The position numbers and the translations under genes were made by a program. A stretch of 64,000 nucleotides of DNA from Burkholderia anthina. Lineage in GTDB: Bacteria > Pseudomonadota > Gammaproteobacteria > Burkholderiales > Burkholderiaceae. Shown here piece after piece: positions 43,517 through 52,181 of this stretch (positions are counted from its first letter, which is position 1; each line of letters starts with the position of its first letter). Location: assembly GCF_902498995.1 (NCBI RefSeq), contig NZ_CABVLY010000023.1, forward strand, positions 62,001 to 126,000, read 5' to 3'. The notes beneath the pieces were generated by a model. That model worked only from the letters and a program-made list of their open reading frames with translations, was not told the origin of the DNA and made no database searches.

Positions 43517-44871
43517 CAGCGCTCGGTTTCGCCTTTCGCGGACAGCCCGTAGCGCTTCATCTTCTCGTACAGCGTCGCCTTGCCGACATGCAGCCGGTCG
43601 GCCGTCGCGGCGACCGCGCCGCCCGTCTGGTTCAACGCCTCGGCAATCACCGCGCGCTCGAACTGTTCGATGCGCTCCTTCAGCGTCTGGTCGCTCTCCG
43701 CGTCGTCGCTGCCCGCGCCGGCCTCCTGCGGCATGTCGGCGACGCCGAGCACGAAGCGGTCGGCCGCGTTGCGCAGTTCGCGCACGTTGCCGGGCCAGTC
43801 GCGCTGCATCAGGCTCGCGCGCTGCCGGTCGGTCAGCACCGGCGCGGGGCGCCCGTAACGCACGGCCGCGTCGAGCATGAAGTGCTCGAACAGCGGCACG
43901 ATGTCCTCGCGGCGCTCGGCGAGCGGCGGCAGCGCGATCGTCACGACGTTGAGCCGGTACAGCAGGTCGCGCCGGAACGTGCCGGCCGCGACGAGTTCGC
44001 TCATGTCGCCTTTCGCGGCCGCGACGACGCGGCAGTTCACGCGGATCGGCTGGTTCGAGCCGAGCCGCTCGAGCACGCCGTCCTGCAGCACGCGCAGCAG
44101 CTTCACCTGCAGCGCGAGCGGCATGCTTTCGATTTCGTCGAGGAACAGCGTGCCGCCGGATGCGTATTCGAGCTTGCCGACGCGGCGCTTCGCCGCGCCC
44201 GTGAATGCGCCGGGCTCGTAGCCGAACATCTCCGACTCGAACATCGGCTCGGGCAGCGCGCCGCAGTTCACCGCGATGAACGGCTTGTCGCGACGCGGCG
44301 ACAGCTCGTGCAGGCTGCGCGCGATCAGCTCCTTGCCGGCGCCCGTGTCGCCGTTGATCAGCACCGACGCATCGGTGGGCGCGACGTTCGCGATCAGCTT
44401 GCGCACCTGTTCGATCGCGGGACTCCGGCCGATGATGCGCGGCGCGACGATGTTCTGCCCGGCCAGTTCGCGCCGCAGCGCATGGTTCTCGAGCACGAGC
44501 TCGCGCCGCTCCAGCGCGCGGCGCACCGTCTCGATCAGGCGTTCGGCCGCGAACGGTTTTTCGATGAAGTCGTACGCGCCGTCGCGCATCGCCTGCACGG
44601 CCATCGAGATGTCGCCGTGGCCGGTGACGAGGATCACCGGCACGTCGGGCACGCGCTCGCGGCACTGCGCGAGCAGGTCGAGCCCGCTCGCGCCGGGCAA
44701 CCGGATGTCGCTGACGATCACGCCGGCGTTTTCGGAGACGATCGCCTTGTCGGCCGCTTCGGCCGATTCGAACCCGACGACGTCGAACCCCGCGAGCTGG
44801 AGGCTTTGCACGCTCGCCCGGCGAACGAGCGCGTCGTCTTCGATATAGATCACTTGCAGCCGGTTGGCCAT
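43516..44871 (-). CDS. dctD: Sigma-54-dependent response regulator, DctD type
   Basis: A 451-residue NtrC-family activator. The receiver domain has the phosphorylated Asp at about 55 in VIVSDIRLPGASG. The AAA+ domain has Walker A INGDTGAGKELIAR, the sigma-54-contacting GAFTGA loop in YEPGAFTGAAKR and Walker B GGTLFLDEIESM. A Fis-type helix-turn-helix closes the protein (GGAVAATADRLHVGKATLYE). It is downstream of the dctB-like kinase and dctA, so it probably activates dctA, and its own operon, from the sigma-54 promoter at 48495-48510. Confidence 0.92.
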   Translation of the reverse strand: MANRLQVIYIEDDALVRRASVQSLQLAGFDVVGFESAEAADKAIVSENAGVIVSDIRLPGASGLDLLAQCRERVPDVPVILVTGHGDISMAVQAMRDGAYDFIEKPFAAERLIETVRRALERRELVLENHALRRELAGQNIVAPRIIGRSPAIEQVRKLIANVAPTDASVLINGDTGAGKELIARSLHELSPRRDKPFIAVNCGALPEPMFESEMFGYEPGAFTGAAKRRVGKLEYASGGTLFLDEIESMPLALQVKLLRVLQDGVLERLGSNQPIRVNCRVVAAAKGDMSELVAAGTFRRDLLYRLNVVTIALPPLAERREDIVPLFEHFMLDAAVRYGRPAPVLTDRQRASLMQRDWPGNVRELRNAADRFVLGVADMPQEAGAGSDDAESDQTLKERIEQFERAVIAEALNQTGGAVAATADRLHVGKATLYEKMKRYGLSAKGETER

Positions 44872-44975
44872 CGTAGTCACTTGCTCCTGACGGGCCGCGC
44901 GGCAAGGTTGCGCGCGCGGCTCTCGTTGATGCCGGTCGTGCGACCGGGTCTGCGGCGGGCCCTGCTGCTGCGGCC

Positions 44976-46997
44976 CTAGCGCGAGCCCGCGGGCTCGGAC
45001 ACGGAGTCCGGATGATGCGTGCGCGCGCGCCGCAGCGTCAAGACGAACAGCGCGCCGCCGGACGGCGCATTGCGCGCGGTCAGCGCCCCGCCCGCGTCGC
45101 TCGCGATCGACGACGAAATCGCGAGGCCGAGCCCGAGCCCGCGCCCCATTTCCTTCGTCGTGAAGAACGGCTCGAACAGGCGCGGCAGCAACTCGGGCGC
45201 GATGCCGGAGCCGTTGTCGCGCACCTCGATCGACAGCGTCGCGACCGACACCACGATCGTCACTTCGATCGCCGGCGCCGGGGCCGCAACACCCGTGCCC
45301 GCCACCGCGTCGAGCGCGTTGCCGAGCAGGTTGATCAGCACTTGCTCCAGGCGCAGGTCCTCGCAGCGGGCGACGAGCTGCGGATAGTCTTGCGCCAGGT
45401 CGAGCGGCGCATCCTGCGCGGGCGACACCGTCGCATCCCGCAACGTCAGCGTGAGCGCGACGCCGCGCAGCCGCTCGCCGAGCAGCGACAGCACGCTGCG
45501 CAGCGCGCGCACGACGAGCGCCTGCTCGTTGCGCGGCTTCGCGCGGCCGACGAACAGTTTCAACTGATTGGTGATCTTGCCCATCCGCTCGGTCAGCGCG
45601 GCGATCGCCTCGAGGTTCTCGCGCGCGGCCGCCTGCTCGCCGCGATCGAGCAGCACGCGCGTGTTGTCCGAGAAGCTGCGCAGCGCCGCAAGCGGCTGGT
45701 TCAGTTCGTGCGTGATGCCGGCGGCCATCTGGCCGAGCGCGGCGAGCTTGCTCGCCTGGATCAGTTCGTCGTGCGCGGCGCGCAGCTCCTGTTCCGCCCG
45801 GATCCGGTCGCCGACTTCCTTCTGCAATTGCTCGTTCGCTTCCGACAGGTCGGCCGTGCGCTCCTCGACGCGCCGGTTCAGCTGCGCATACGCCTGCTGC
45901 AACAGCGCGCGGCCGCGGATCATCTCGCGCACGCGCGCGCGACGCATCCGCCAGTAGAACGCGAGCAACGCGACCGACACGAAGCCGAAGCCCGTGACGA
46001 TCGTCGCGTTGCGTGCATCGGCGTCTACCGGGGCGATCGGCGCGAGCGTCACGAGCAGCCAGTCGGGCTCGCCGATGCGCCGCTTGGAGGCCAGGAAACG
46101 CGGCGCACCGAGGCCCGGGCCGAGCCGCACGATCTCCGCATCGGGGCCGAGCACCTGCTCGACGCGCAGCGGCAGCGGCGTCACGGGCTGCTGCGCGTAC
46201 TGGCGCGTCTCGTAGATCGACGCGGCAACCGGCCCTGTCAGCGGATGCAGCGTGTGGTACTTCCACGCGGGCACGGACGACAGGAACACGACGCCGTGAT
46301 CGTCCGCGACGACGAGCGGCTCGGACGCATCGGCGCCCTGGAACCATTCGAGATTGAGCTTCACGACGACGACGCCCGCGATCCGCCCGTCGCGCCACAC
46401 CGGCTGCGAGATGTAATAGCCAGGATCGCGCGAGATCGTGCCGATGCCGAAGAAGCGGCCGACCTGGCCGTTCATCGCGTCGATGAAATAAGGACGGAAA
46501 CGATATTCGATCCCGACGAAGCTGTCCGGCGCGCGCCAGTTGCTGGCGGCCACGCACAGGCCGTCCGCGCCGATCACGTAAGTGACGGTCGCGTGTGCGT
46601 GTTCGTTGAGGTCTTCGAGATAGCGGTTCGCGCGCGCGGTGAAATCGGCGCGCTTCGGCTCGGCGAGGAGATCCTGCACGTACGGATGGCTGCCGAGCAG
46701 ATAAGGCAGCGATTCGTAGCGATCGAGTGTGCTCTTGAGCGCGTTGGTGGTGCGGTCGACGCGCACTGCGGCGTTGCGCTGCAGCTCCGCGACGCCGCGC
46801 CGCCACGTGATGGTCCACGTCAGCGCGCACGCCGCGGCGAGCGCGGCGGCAAGCATGACGAGGATGAGCAGGCGGCGCTTCACGGACGAGGCTTCCTGGC
46901 GATGCGGATCGCCTATTGTGTCATAGGGCTCCGCATCGCCGCCCTGGCCGCCGCGCGGCGCGCCGCCTGCGGGCGGTGCCGCCGCCTGCGCCTTCAT
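44976..46997 (-). CDS. dctB: C4-dicarboxylate sensor histidine kinase, DctB type
   Basis: A 673-residue kinase. A membrane helix near residues 40-60 (RLLILVMLAAALAAACALTW) and a second near 330-350 bracket a periplasmic double-Cache/PAS-like sensor with the DctB pattern PYLLGSHPYVQDLL, FRPYFIDAMNGQVGRFFGIG and GYYISQPVW. A coiled coil (VEERTADLSEANEQLQKEVG), the H-box GITHELNQPLAALRSFSDNT with phosphorylated His, and the ATPase G-boxes NGSGIAPELLPRLFEPF and GRGLGLGLAIS follow. It starts 4 bases after the dctA stop. The first 38 residues are an unusual Ala/Gly-rich cytosolic head. Confidence 0.92.
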   Translation of the reverse strand: MKAQAAAPPAGGAPRGGQGGDAEPYDTIGDPHRQEASSVKRRLLILVMLAAALAAACALTWTITWRRGVAELQRNAAVRVDRTTNALKSTLDRYESLPYLLGSHPYVQDLLAEPKRADFTARANRYLEDLNEHAHATVTYVIGADGLCVAASNWRAPDSFVGIEYRFRPYFIDAMNGQVGRFFGIGTISRDPGYYISQPVWRDGRIAGVVVVKLNLEWFQGADASEPLVVADDHGVVFLSSVPAWKYHTLHPLTGPVAASIYETRQYAQQPVTPLPLRVEQVLGPDAEIVRLGPGLGAPRFLASKRRIGEPDWLLVTLAPIAPVDADARNATIVTGFGFVSVALLAFYWRMRRARVREMIRGRALLQQAYAQLNRRVEERTADLSEANEQLQKEVGDRIRAEQELRAAHDELIQASKLAALGQMAAGITHELNQPLAALRSFSDNTRVLLDRGEQAAARENLEAIAALTERMGKITNQLKLFVGRAKPRNEQALVVRALRSVLSLLGERLRGVALTLTLRDATVSPAQDAPLDLAQDYPQLVARCEDLRLEQVLINLLGNALDAVAGTGVAAPAPAIEVTIVVSVATLSIEVRDNGSGIAPELLPRLFEPFFTTKEMGRGLGLGLAISSSIASDAGGALTARNAPSGGALFVLTLRRARTHHPDSVSEPAGSR

Positions 46998-47001
46998 GAT
47001 G

Positions 47002-48291
47002 TCAGACGCCGGCCGTCTCGGTCGTCGTGACCTCGCCACCGCCCTTGAGCGCCTGGCGCAGCTTGTTGCGGTCGAGTTCCTTCTCCCATGCCGACACGAC
47101 GACGGTCGCGACACCGTTGCCGACGATGTTGGTCAGCGCGCGGCATTCGCTCATGAAGCGGTCGATGCCGAGGATCAGCACCATGCCCGACAGCGGGATC
47201 GTCGGCACGACGGCGAGCGTCGCGGCGAGCGTGATGAAGCCCGCGCCCGTGACGCCGCTCGCGCCCTTCGACGTCAGCATCGCGACCGCCAGCAGCGTGA
47301 GCTGCTGCATCCACGTCAGTTCGATGTTGGTCGCCTGCGCGATGAACAGCACGGCCATCGTCATGTAGATGTTGGTGCCGTCGAGGTTGAACGAGTACCC
47401 GGTCGGCACGACGAGGCCGACGACCGAACGCGAGCAGCCGGCCTTCTCGAGCTTTTCCATCAGCTGCGGCAGCGCGGCTTCCGACGAGCTCGTACCGAGC
47501 ACGATCAGCATCTCTTCCTTGATGTACGACACGAAGCGGATGATCGAGAAGCCCGTGAAGCGCGCGATCGTACCGAGCACGACCAGCACGAACACCACCG
47601 ACGTCAGATAGAACGTGCCGATCAGCTTGAGCAGCGGCACCAGCGAACCGACGCCGTACTTGCCGATCGTGAACGCCATCGCGCCGAATGCACCGATCGG
47701 CGCGAGCTTCGTGACGATGTGCACGATGCCGAACAGCACGCGCGTCAGGCCGTCGATGAAGTCGGTGACGACGCGGCCGCGCTCGCCGAGGTGCGCAAGC
47801 ACGCTGCCGAACAGCAGCGCGATCAGCAGGATCTGCAGGATTTCGCCCTGCGCGAACGCATCGACCATCGTGTTCGGGATGATGTGCATCAGGAAGTCGA
47901 CCGTCGACTGCCCGTGCGCCTTCGCCGCGTACGATGCGACGGCCTTGCCGTCGAGCGTCGCCGGATCGATGTTGAAGCCGACGCCCGGACGCAGGAGGTG
48001 CGTGGCCGCGAGGCCGAGCAGCAGCGCGAAGGTCGACACGATCTCGAAGTACAGGAGCGCCTTGCCGCCGACGCGACCGACCTTCTTCATGTCCTCCATG
48101 CCGGCGATGCCGGTAACGACCGTACAGAAGATGATCGGGCCGATCACCATCTTGATCAGCTTGATGAAGCCGTCGCCGAGCGGCTTCATGTCGGTGGCGA
48201 TCGACGGGTAGTAGTGGCCGAGGATCACGCCGACGACGATGGCGAAGATCACCTGCACATAGAGCACTTTGTAGATGGGTTTCTTCTTCAC
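47002..48291 (-). CDS. dctA: C4-dicarboxylate transporter DctA
   Basis: A 429-residue DAACS-family symporter for succinate, fumarate, malate and aspartate with protons or sodium. It begins KKPIYKVLYVQVIFAIVVGV and has the re-entrant serine-rich hairpin VLGTSSSEAALPQLMEKLE and the substrate-binding parts GYSFNLDGTNIYMTMAVLF and SKGASGVTGAGFITLAATL. I chose the GTG at 48291 behind CAGGAAC; an in-frame ATG at 48366 would add 25 residues. It is the first gene of a dctA-dctB-dctD operon, unlike rhizobia where dctA is divergent from dctBD. Confidence 0.94.
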   Translation of the reverse strand: MKKKPIYKVLYVQVIFAIVVGVILGHYYPSIATDMKPLGDGFIKLIKMVIGPIIFCTVVTGIAGMEDMKKVGRVGGKALLYFEIVSTFALLLGLAATHLLRPGVGFNIDPATLDGKAVASYAAKAHGQSTVDFLMHIIPNTMVDAFAQGEILQILLIALLFGSVLAHLGERGRVVTDFIDGLTRVLFGIVHIVTKLAPIGAFGAMAFTIGKYGVGSLVPLLKLIGTFYLTSVVFVLVVLGTIARFTGFSIIRFVSYIKEEMLIVLGTSSSEAALPQLMEKLEKAGCSRSVVGLVVPTGYSFNLDGTNIYMTMAVLFIAQATNIELTWMQQLTLLAVAMLTSKGASGVTGAGFITLAATLAVVPTIPLSGMVLILGIDRFMSECRALTNIVGNGVATVVVSAWEKELDRNKLRQALKGGGEVTTTETAGV

Positions 48292-48403
48292 GATGGTTCC
48301 TGCTGAAGTAGATGAGCCGGTGGAAACGGCGTCACGCGCGCGGACGAGTGTCAGGGGAAGCGCCATTCGCCCGCGCGGCTGCCGTGCCGCAACAAGCGAT
48401 GCC

Positions 48404-48439
48404 TCAGGACGTCCGGAGGGGGAGGAAGGCAGTGGTCAT
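48404..48439 (-). CDS. Possible 11-codon leader peptide of dctA
   Basis: Between the sigma-54 promoter and dctA lies ATG 48439 behind a strong AAGGAGACA ribosome site. The frame is MTTAFLPLRTS and then TGA. It is the best ribosome site in the leader, much better than that of dctA itself. It could be a regulatory upstream ORF or simply a start that initiates a discarded peptide. Confidence 0.45.
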   Translation of the reverse strand: MTTAFLPLRTS

Positions 48440-48494
48440 CGATTGTCTCCTTGGTTTAATAGTCAGGCCGGGGGATTGGCCGTGCTTTTCATAT

Positions 48495-48510
48495 TGCAAG
48501 GTCGATGCCA
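48495..48510 (-). promoter_or_regulatory. Sigma-54 promoter of dctA-dctB-dctD
   Basis: On the minus strand TGGCATCGACCTTGCA matches TGGCAC-N5-TTGCA at 10 of 11 defined positions, with GG and GC exactly 10 bases apart. Transcription would start near 48484, giving a leader of about 190 bases before the dctA GTG. Confidence 0.88.
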
Positions 48511-48571
48511 GGTCTCCGGAAGCCACCAAAGCATTGTTTTTATTGTATTTCTCATAATGCGGCAGGCAAGA

Positions 48572-48591
48572 AAATCCGGGATTCCGGATTT
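48572..48591. promoter_or_regulatory. DctD-like upstream activating dyad
   Basis: AAATCCGG (48572-48579) and CCGGATTT (48584-48591) form a perfect 8-base dyad with a 4-base centre, about 60 bases upstream of the -24 element of the dctA promoter. This is where a DctD activator would bind. A half-copy TTTCCGG follows at once. The assignment to DctD is inferred from position. Confidence 0.6.
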
Positions 48592-48593
48592 CC

Positions 48594-48624
48594 GGAAAAC
48601 ATCCGTCCGGCGATCCGGACGGAT
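48594..48624 (-). terminator. Rho-independent terminator of actP
   Basis: ATCCGTCCGG (48601-48610) and CCGGACGGAT (48615-48624) form a perfect 10-bp stem with a CGAT loop. On the minus strand GTTTTCC follows. It lies 20 bases beyond the actP stop, upstream of the dctA control region. Confidence 0.8.
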
Positions 48625-48644
48625 TCGTGCTTTCGTCCGATAAA

Positions 48645-50339
48645 TCAGTGCTGCACGGCGCGGCCGGCGAGCACACCCGTCTGTGCGTAGAACTCCTGCT
48701 GCGCGAACGCGTCGCGCTCGCGCCGCGCGCGCTCGCCCCGATCCAGCAGCGAGCCGACGACGATCCCGACGAACGCGAGCGGCACCGACACGAGCGCCGG
48801 GTTGTCGAGGAACACCGGCGCGTGCGCGTGGTGCAGCACGTCGACCCACACCGATTTCGACAGCACCGTGAGCGCGACCGCCGACGCGAGGCCGAGGCCG
48901 CCGCCGAGCACCGCGCCGCGCGTCGTCATCCCGCGCCAGAAGATCGACATCGCCAGCACCGGGAAATTCGCGCTCGCGGCCACCGCCGCGACGAGCCCGA
49001 CCATGAACGCGACGTTCACGTGCTCGAACAGGATCGACAGCGCGATCGCGATTGCCGACAGGCCGATCGTCGCCGCGCGCGAGATGCGCATCTCGACGCG
49101 TTCGTCGGGCTTGCCGCGCGCCCACATCTGCGCGTACAGGTCGTGCGAGATCGTCGTCGCGCCGGCGAGCGTGAGACCCGCGACCACCGCGAGGATCGTC
49201 GCGAACGTGACGGCCGCGATGAAGCCGTAGAACCCGTTCCCGCCGACCGCCTGCGCGAGCTTCACCGCGACCATGTTCGAGCCGCCGAGCAGGTCGTGCG
49301 TCAGGTTGAACGTGCCGTTCGCGCCCAGCTTGAAGAACTCCGGATGCTGCGCGAGCAGCACGATCGCCGAGAAGCCGATCACGAAGGTCAGCAAATAGAA
49401 GTAGCCGATGAAGCCGGTTGCGTAGAGCACCGACTTGCGCGCCTCCTTCGCATTGGGCACAGTGAAGAAGCGCATCAGGATGTGCGGGAAGCCGGCCGTG
49501 CCGAACATCAGCGCGATGCCGAGCGACAGCGCGTTGGCCGGATCGCGGATCAGCTTGCCGGGCCCCATGATCGACAGCGCGCCCGGATGCACGGCCACCG
49601 CGCGGCGGAACATCTCGTCGACGCTGAAGCCGAATTCGCCTAGCGCGAGCACGACGAGCACCGTCGCGCCGCACAGCAGCAGCACGGCCTTGATCACCTG
49701 CACCCAGGTCGTCGCGGTCATCCCGCCGAAGAATACGTAGACGACCATCAGCACGCCGACGATCAGCTCGGCCGTGCCGTACGACAGCCCGAACAGCAGC
49801 TGGATCAGCTTGCCGGCCCCGACCATCTGCACGACCAGGTACAGCACGACGATGGTCAGCGAATTCGCCGACGTGAGCAGCCGGATCGGCCGCTGTGCGA
49901 AGCGATATGCGACGACGTCGACGAACGTGAACTTGCCGAGGTTGCGCAGCGGCTCGGCGATCAGGAACATCACGAACGGCCAGCCGACGAGGAAGCCGAT
50001 CGAGTAGATCAGCCCGTCGAAGCCGAACATGAACACCATGCCGGACAGCCCGAGGAACGACGCGGCCGACATGTAGTCGCCCGCGATCGCGAGCCCGTTC
50101 TGCAGCCCGGTGATGCCGCCGCCGGCCGTGTAGAAGTCGCGCGTCGAGCGCGTGCGGCGCGCGGCCCAGCGCGTGAGCGCGAGCGTCGCGAACACGAACG
50201 CGAAGAACATCCCGATCGCGACCGGGTTCAGTTCGACCTTGTCGGGCATCGGGCCCGCGACGGATACGGCGTGTGCGGTGGCTGAAAAGAGAACAAGGGG
50301 AATGGCAAGCGCGGCGGGCGCAATCGCGGTCAGTCGCAT
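48645..50339 (-). CDS. actP: Sodium:solute symporter, ActP (cation/acetate) type
   Basis: A 564-residue SSS-family symporter with a signal-like N terminus (first 24 residues, ending ATAHA) and about thirteen membrane helices. Marks are FYTAGGGITGLQNGLAIAGD, YMSAASFLGLSG, FFGGMTATTWVQVIKAVLLL and GTAGFPHILMRFFTVPNA. It is preceded by a DUF485 gene (11 bases apart), the same pairing as yjcH-actP for acetate uptake in E. coli. Acetate, propionate or pyruvate could be the substrate. GGAGG supports the start. Confidence 0.93.
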   Translation of the reverse strand: MRLTAIAPAALAIPLVLFSATAHAVSVAGPMPDKVELNPVAIGMFFAFVFATLALTRWAARRTRSTRDFYTAGGGITGLQNGLAIAGDYMSAASFLGLSGMVFMFGFDGLIYSIGFLVGWPFVMFLIAEPLRNLGKFTFVDVVAYRFAQRPIRLLTSANSLTIVVLYLVVQMVGAGKLIQLLFGLSYGTAELIVGVLMVVYVFFGGMTATTWVQVIKAVLLLCGATVLVVLALGEFGFSVDEMFRRAVAVHPGALSIMGPGKLIRDPANALSLGIALMFGTAGFPHILMRFFTVPNAKEARKSVLYATGFIGYFYLLTFVIGFSAIVLLAQHPEFFKLGANGTFNLTHDLLGGSNMVAVKLAQAVGGNGFYGFIAAVTFATILAVVAGLTLAGATTISHDLYAQMWARGKPDERVEMRISRAATIGLSAIAIALSILFEHVNVAFMVGLVAAVAASANFPVLAMSIFWRGMTTRGAVLGGGLGLASAVALTVLSKSVWVDVLHHAHAPVFLDNPALVSVPLAFVGIVVGSLLDRGERARRERDAFAQQEFYAQTGVLAGRAVQH

Positions 50340-50350
50340 GTCGGCCTCCG

Positions 50351-50656
50351 TCACGAACGCTGCAGGATTGCGTCGACGCGGCGGTCGAACGCACGGTTCG
50401 CGCGCAGCACGTAGCACGCGGTCAGGCCGATTGCGACCACGATGATCGCAACGCCCGCGGCGATCCCGACCGTTATCGTCGCGCCGCGGTACAGCGGCGC
50501 GGCGAGCACGTGCGGCGCGAGCGCGACGAGCAGGATGAAGCCGTAGTACGTGGCGATCATCAGCGCCGTCAGCGTGAAGCTGAAGCGGCGCCGCGCACGC
50601 ACGAGCTGCTGATAGTCACGGCGTGCCGTGACCGATTCGATGACGGAAAGCTCCAT
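50351..50656 (-). CDS. DUF485 family protein (YjcH-like), partner of ActP
   Basis: A 101-residue membrane protein with two helices (FTLTALMIATYYGFILLVAL and ATITVGIAAGVAIIVVAIGL) and a charged N terminus with DYQQLVRARRRFSF, the DUF485 pattern. It precedes actP in the same operon, and members of the family are nearly always encoded next to acetate-type symporters. Its own role is unknown. Confidence 0.92.
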   Translation of the reverse strand: MELSVIESVTARRDYQQLVRARRRFSFTLTALMIATYYGFILLVALAPHVLAAPLYRGATITVGIAAGVAIIVVAIGLTACYVLRANRAFDRRVDAILQRS

Positions 50657-50666
50657 GGTGTCTCCT

Positions 50667-50850
50667 GTCGACCAGAGTTGGCGCTTCAGCGCTTACTCTG
50701 GTCCCATGCTTCGCGGTCGACCAGAGTTGGCGCTTCAGCGCTTATGTCGGCCGGTGTTAGTGCTTCAGCACTTACTCCGGCCCCATGCTTCGCATCTGGT
50801 CCCATGCTTCGCGGTCGACCGGAGCTGGCGCCTCAGCGCTCAGCTCCAGT
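50667..50850. repeat. Array of nested-hairpin repeats upstream of the DUF485-actP operon
   Basis: About 180 bases are built from four degenerate units, each with an outer stem, an inner stem around TTCA or CTCA, and spacers CCATGCTTCGC and GGTCGACC. Unit 1 has outer CCAGAGT/ACTCTGG (50672-50678/50695-50701) and inner GCGC-TTCA-GCGC. Unit 2 (50715-50748) keeps the inner stem but not the outer. Unit 3 has outer GGCCGG/CCGGCC (50749-50754/50777-50782) and inner AGTGC-TTCA-GCACT. Unit 4 has outer GGAGCTG/CAGCTCC (50821-50827/50841-50847) and inner GCGC-CTCA-GCGC. Both arms change together between units. It lies after the CoA-transferase stop and before DUF485, in the leader or promoter of that operon. 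Confidence 0.85.
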
Positions 50851-50945
50851 CCCCGCAGGGCGATCTCCTCGTCGTAGCGAGGCGTGTCTTATGGATGGCC
50901 GGCGCGTCGACTGCTCCGCCCGCGCCGCGGCGGCAAAAAAACGAC

Positions 50946-52151
50946 TTACACGACGCGATCCGCCCGCAGCCGCGCCACCTCGTCGGCCGACAGCCCGAGC
51001 CAGCCGCCGAGCACCGCATCCGTATCCGCGCCGAGCACCGGCGGCGCGCCCCGCACCGGCAGGCGCGCGCCGTCGAACCGATACGGCGGCGCAAGCACGT
51101 CGACGCCGCCCGCGACCGGGTGCGGCTGCCGCGTGACGAGCCCCGCGCGCGTCGCGCGCTCCGACGTCAGCGCGTCATGCAGCCCGAGCACTTCGCCGCA
51201 CGGAATGCCCGCGCCGGCGAGCGCCGCGAGCAGCGTCGCGCGCGGCCGGCGCGCGAGTGCGCGGCGGATTTCGGGGAGCAGGTCGGCGCGGTTCTGCGAG
51301 CGGCCGAGGTTGGTCTTGAAGCGTGCGTCCGCGGCAAGGTCGGGCCGCTCGATCACGTCGCAGAATCGCGCGAACTGCGTGTTGTTGCCGACCGTGATCA
51401 CGAGCGGGCCGTCGGCCGCGTCGAACACGCCGTACGGGACGATCGACGGATGCGCATTGCCGTAGCGCGGCGGATCCTCGCCCGTGAGCAGCGCGTCGAG
51501 CCCGTAGTACGCGGTGATCATCAGCCCGCAGTCGAACAGCGCCATCTCGATGCGCCGGCCGCGCCCCGTCGCATGACGTTCGTACAGCGCGGCGAGAATC
51601 GCCTGCGCCGAATACATGCCGGTGAACAGGTCGACCGCCGCGACGCCGAACTTCAGCGGCGGCTGGTCGGCCTCGCCGTTCAGCGCCATCAGCCCGGCCT
51701 CGCCCTGCACGACGAGATCGTAGCCGGGCCGCGCGGCCTCCGGGCCCGAGCGGTCGTAGCCCGAGATCGCGCAATGCACGAGCCGCGGATTCAGCTCGGC
51801 CAGCGCGTCGTAGCCGAGCCCGAGCTTTTCCGCGCCGCCGAACTTGAAGTTGTGGATCAGCACGTCGGCCTGCGCGGCCAGCTCGCGCGCGATGCGCTGC
51901 CCTGCCTCGGTCTGCAGGTCGATGCAGATCGAGCGCTTGCTGCGGTTCACACTGTTGAAGTACGTCGTCTCGGTGTCGCCGACCCGCAGCCCCCAGTCGC
52001 GCGTGTCGTCGCCGCGCGCCGGATGCTCGACCTTGATCACCTCCGCACCGAAATCGGCGAGCACCATCGCGCACCACGGGCCCGCGAGCACGCGCGAGAA
52101 ATCGAGCACCTTCACGCCGGCGAGCGGCAACGCGCGCGGTTCGTTCGTCAT
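50946..52151 (-). CDS. CaiB/BaiF family CoA-transferase
   Basis: A 401-residue class III CoA-transferase. It has the family start LAGVKVLDFSRVLAGPWCAM, VEHPARGDDTRDWGLRVGD, the active Asp in PGYDLVVQGEAGLMALNG and FDAADGPLVITVGNNTQFARF. Close relatives activate dicarboxylic acids with succinyl-CoA or acetyl-CoA as donor. It is the last gene of the fadB-like, PimC-like, PimD-like cluster, 30 bases beyond the small dehydrogenase, so it probably makes the CoA ester that the pathway degrades. GGAGG before the start at 52151 supports it. Confidence 0.9.
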   Translation of the reverse strand: MTNEPRALPLAGVKVLDFSRVLAGPWCAMVLADFGAEVIKVEHPARGDDTRDWGLRVGDTETTYFNSVNRSKRSICIDLQTEAGQRIARELAAQADVLIHNFKFGGAEKLGLGYDALAELNPRLVHCAISGYDRSGPEAARPGYDLVVQGEAGLMALNGEADQPPLKFGVAAVDLFTGMYSAQAILAALYERHATGRGRRIEMALFDCGLMITAYYGLDALLTGEDPPRYGNAHPSIVPYGVFDAADGPLVITVGNNTQFARFCDVIERPDLAADARFKTNLGRSQNRADLLPEIRRALARRPRATLLAALAGAGIPCGEVLGLHDALTSERATRAGLVTRQPHPVAGGVDVLAPPYRFDGARLPVRGAPPVLGADTDAVLGGWLGLSADEVARLRADRVV

Positions 52152-52181
52152 CCTTGTCTCCTCCATTCGCGTCGATCGTTG

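Noticed and set aside
50667..50850. A CRISPR array
   Set aside because: The repeats are unequal, self-complementary and not separated by unique spacers of even length, and no cas gene is present.
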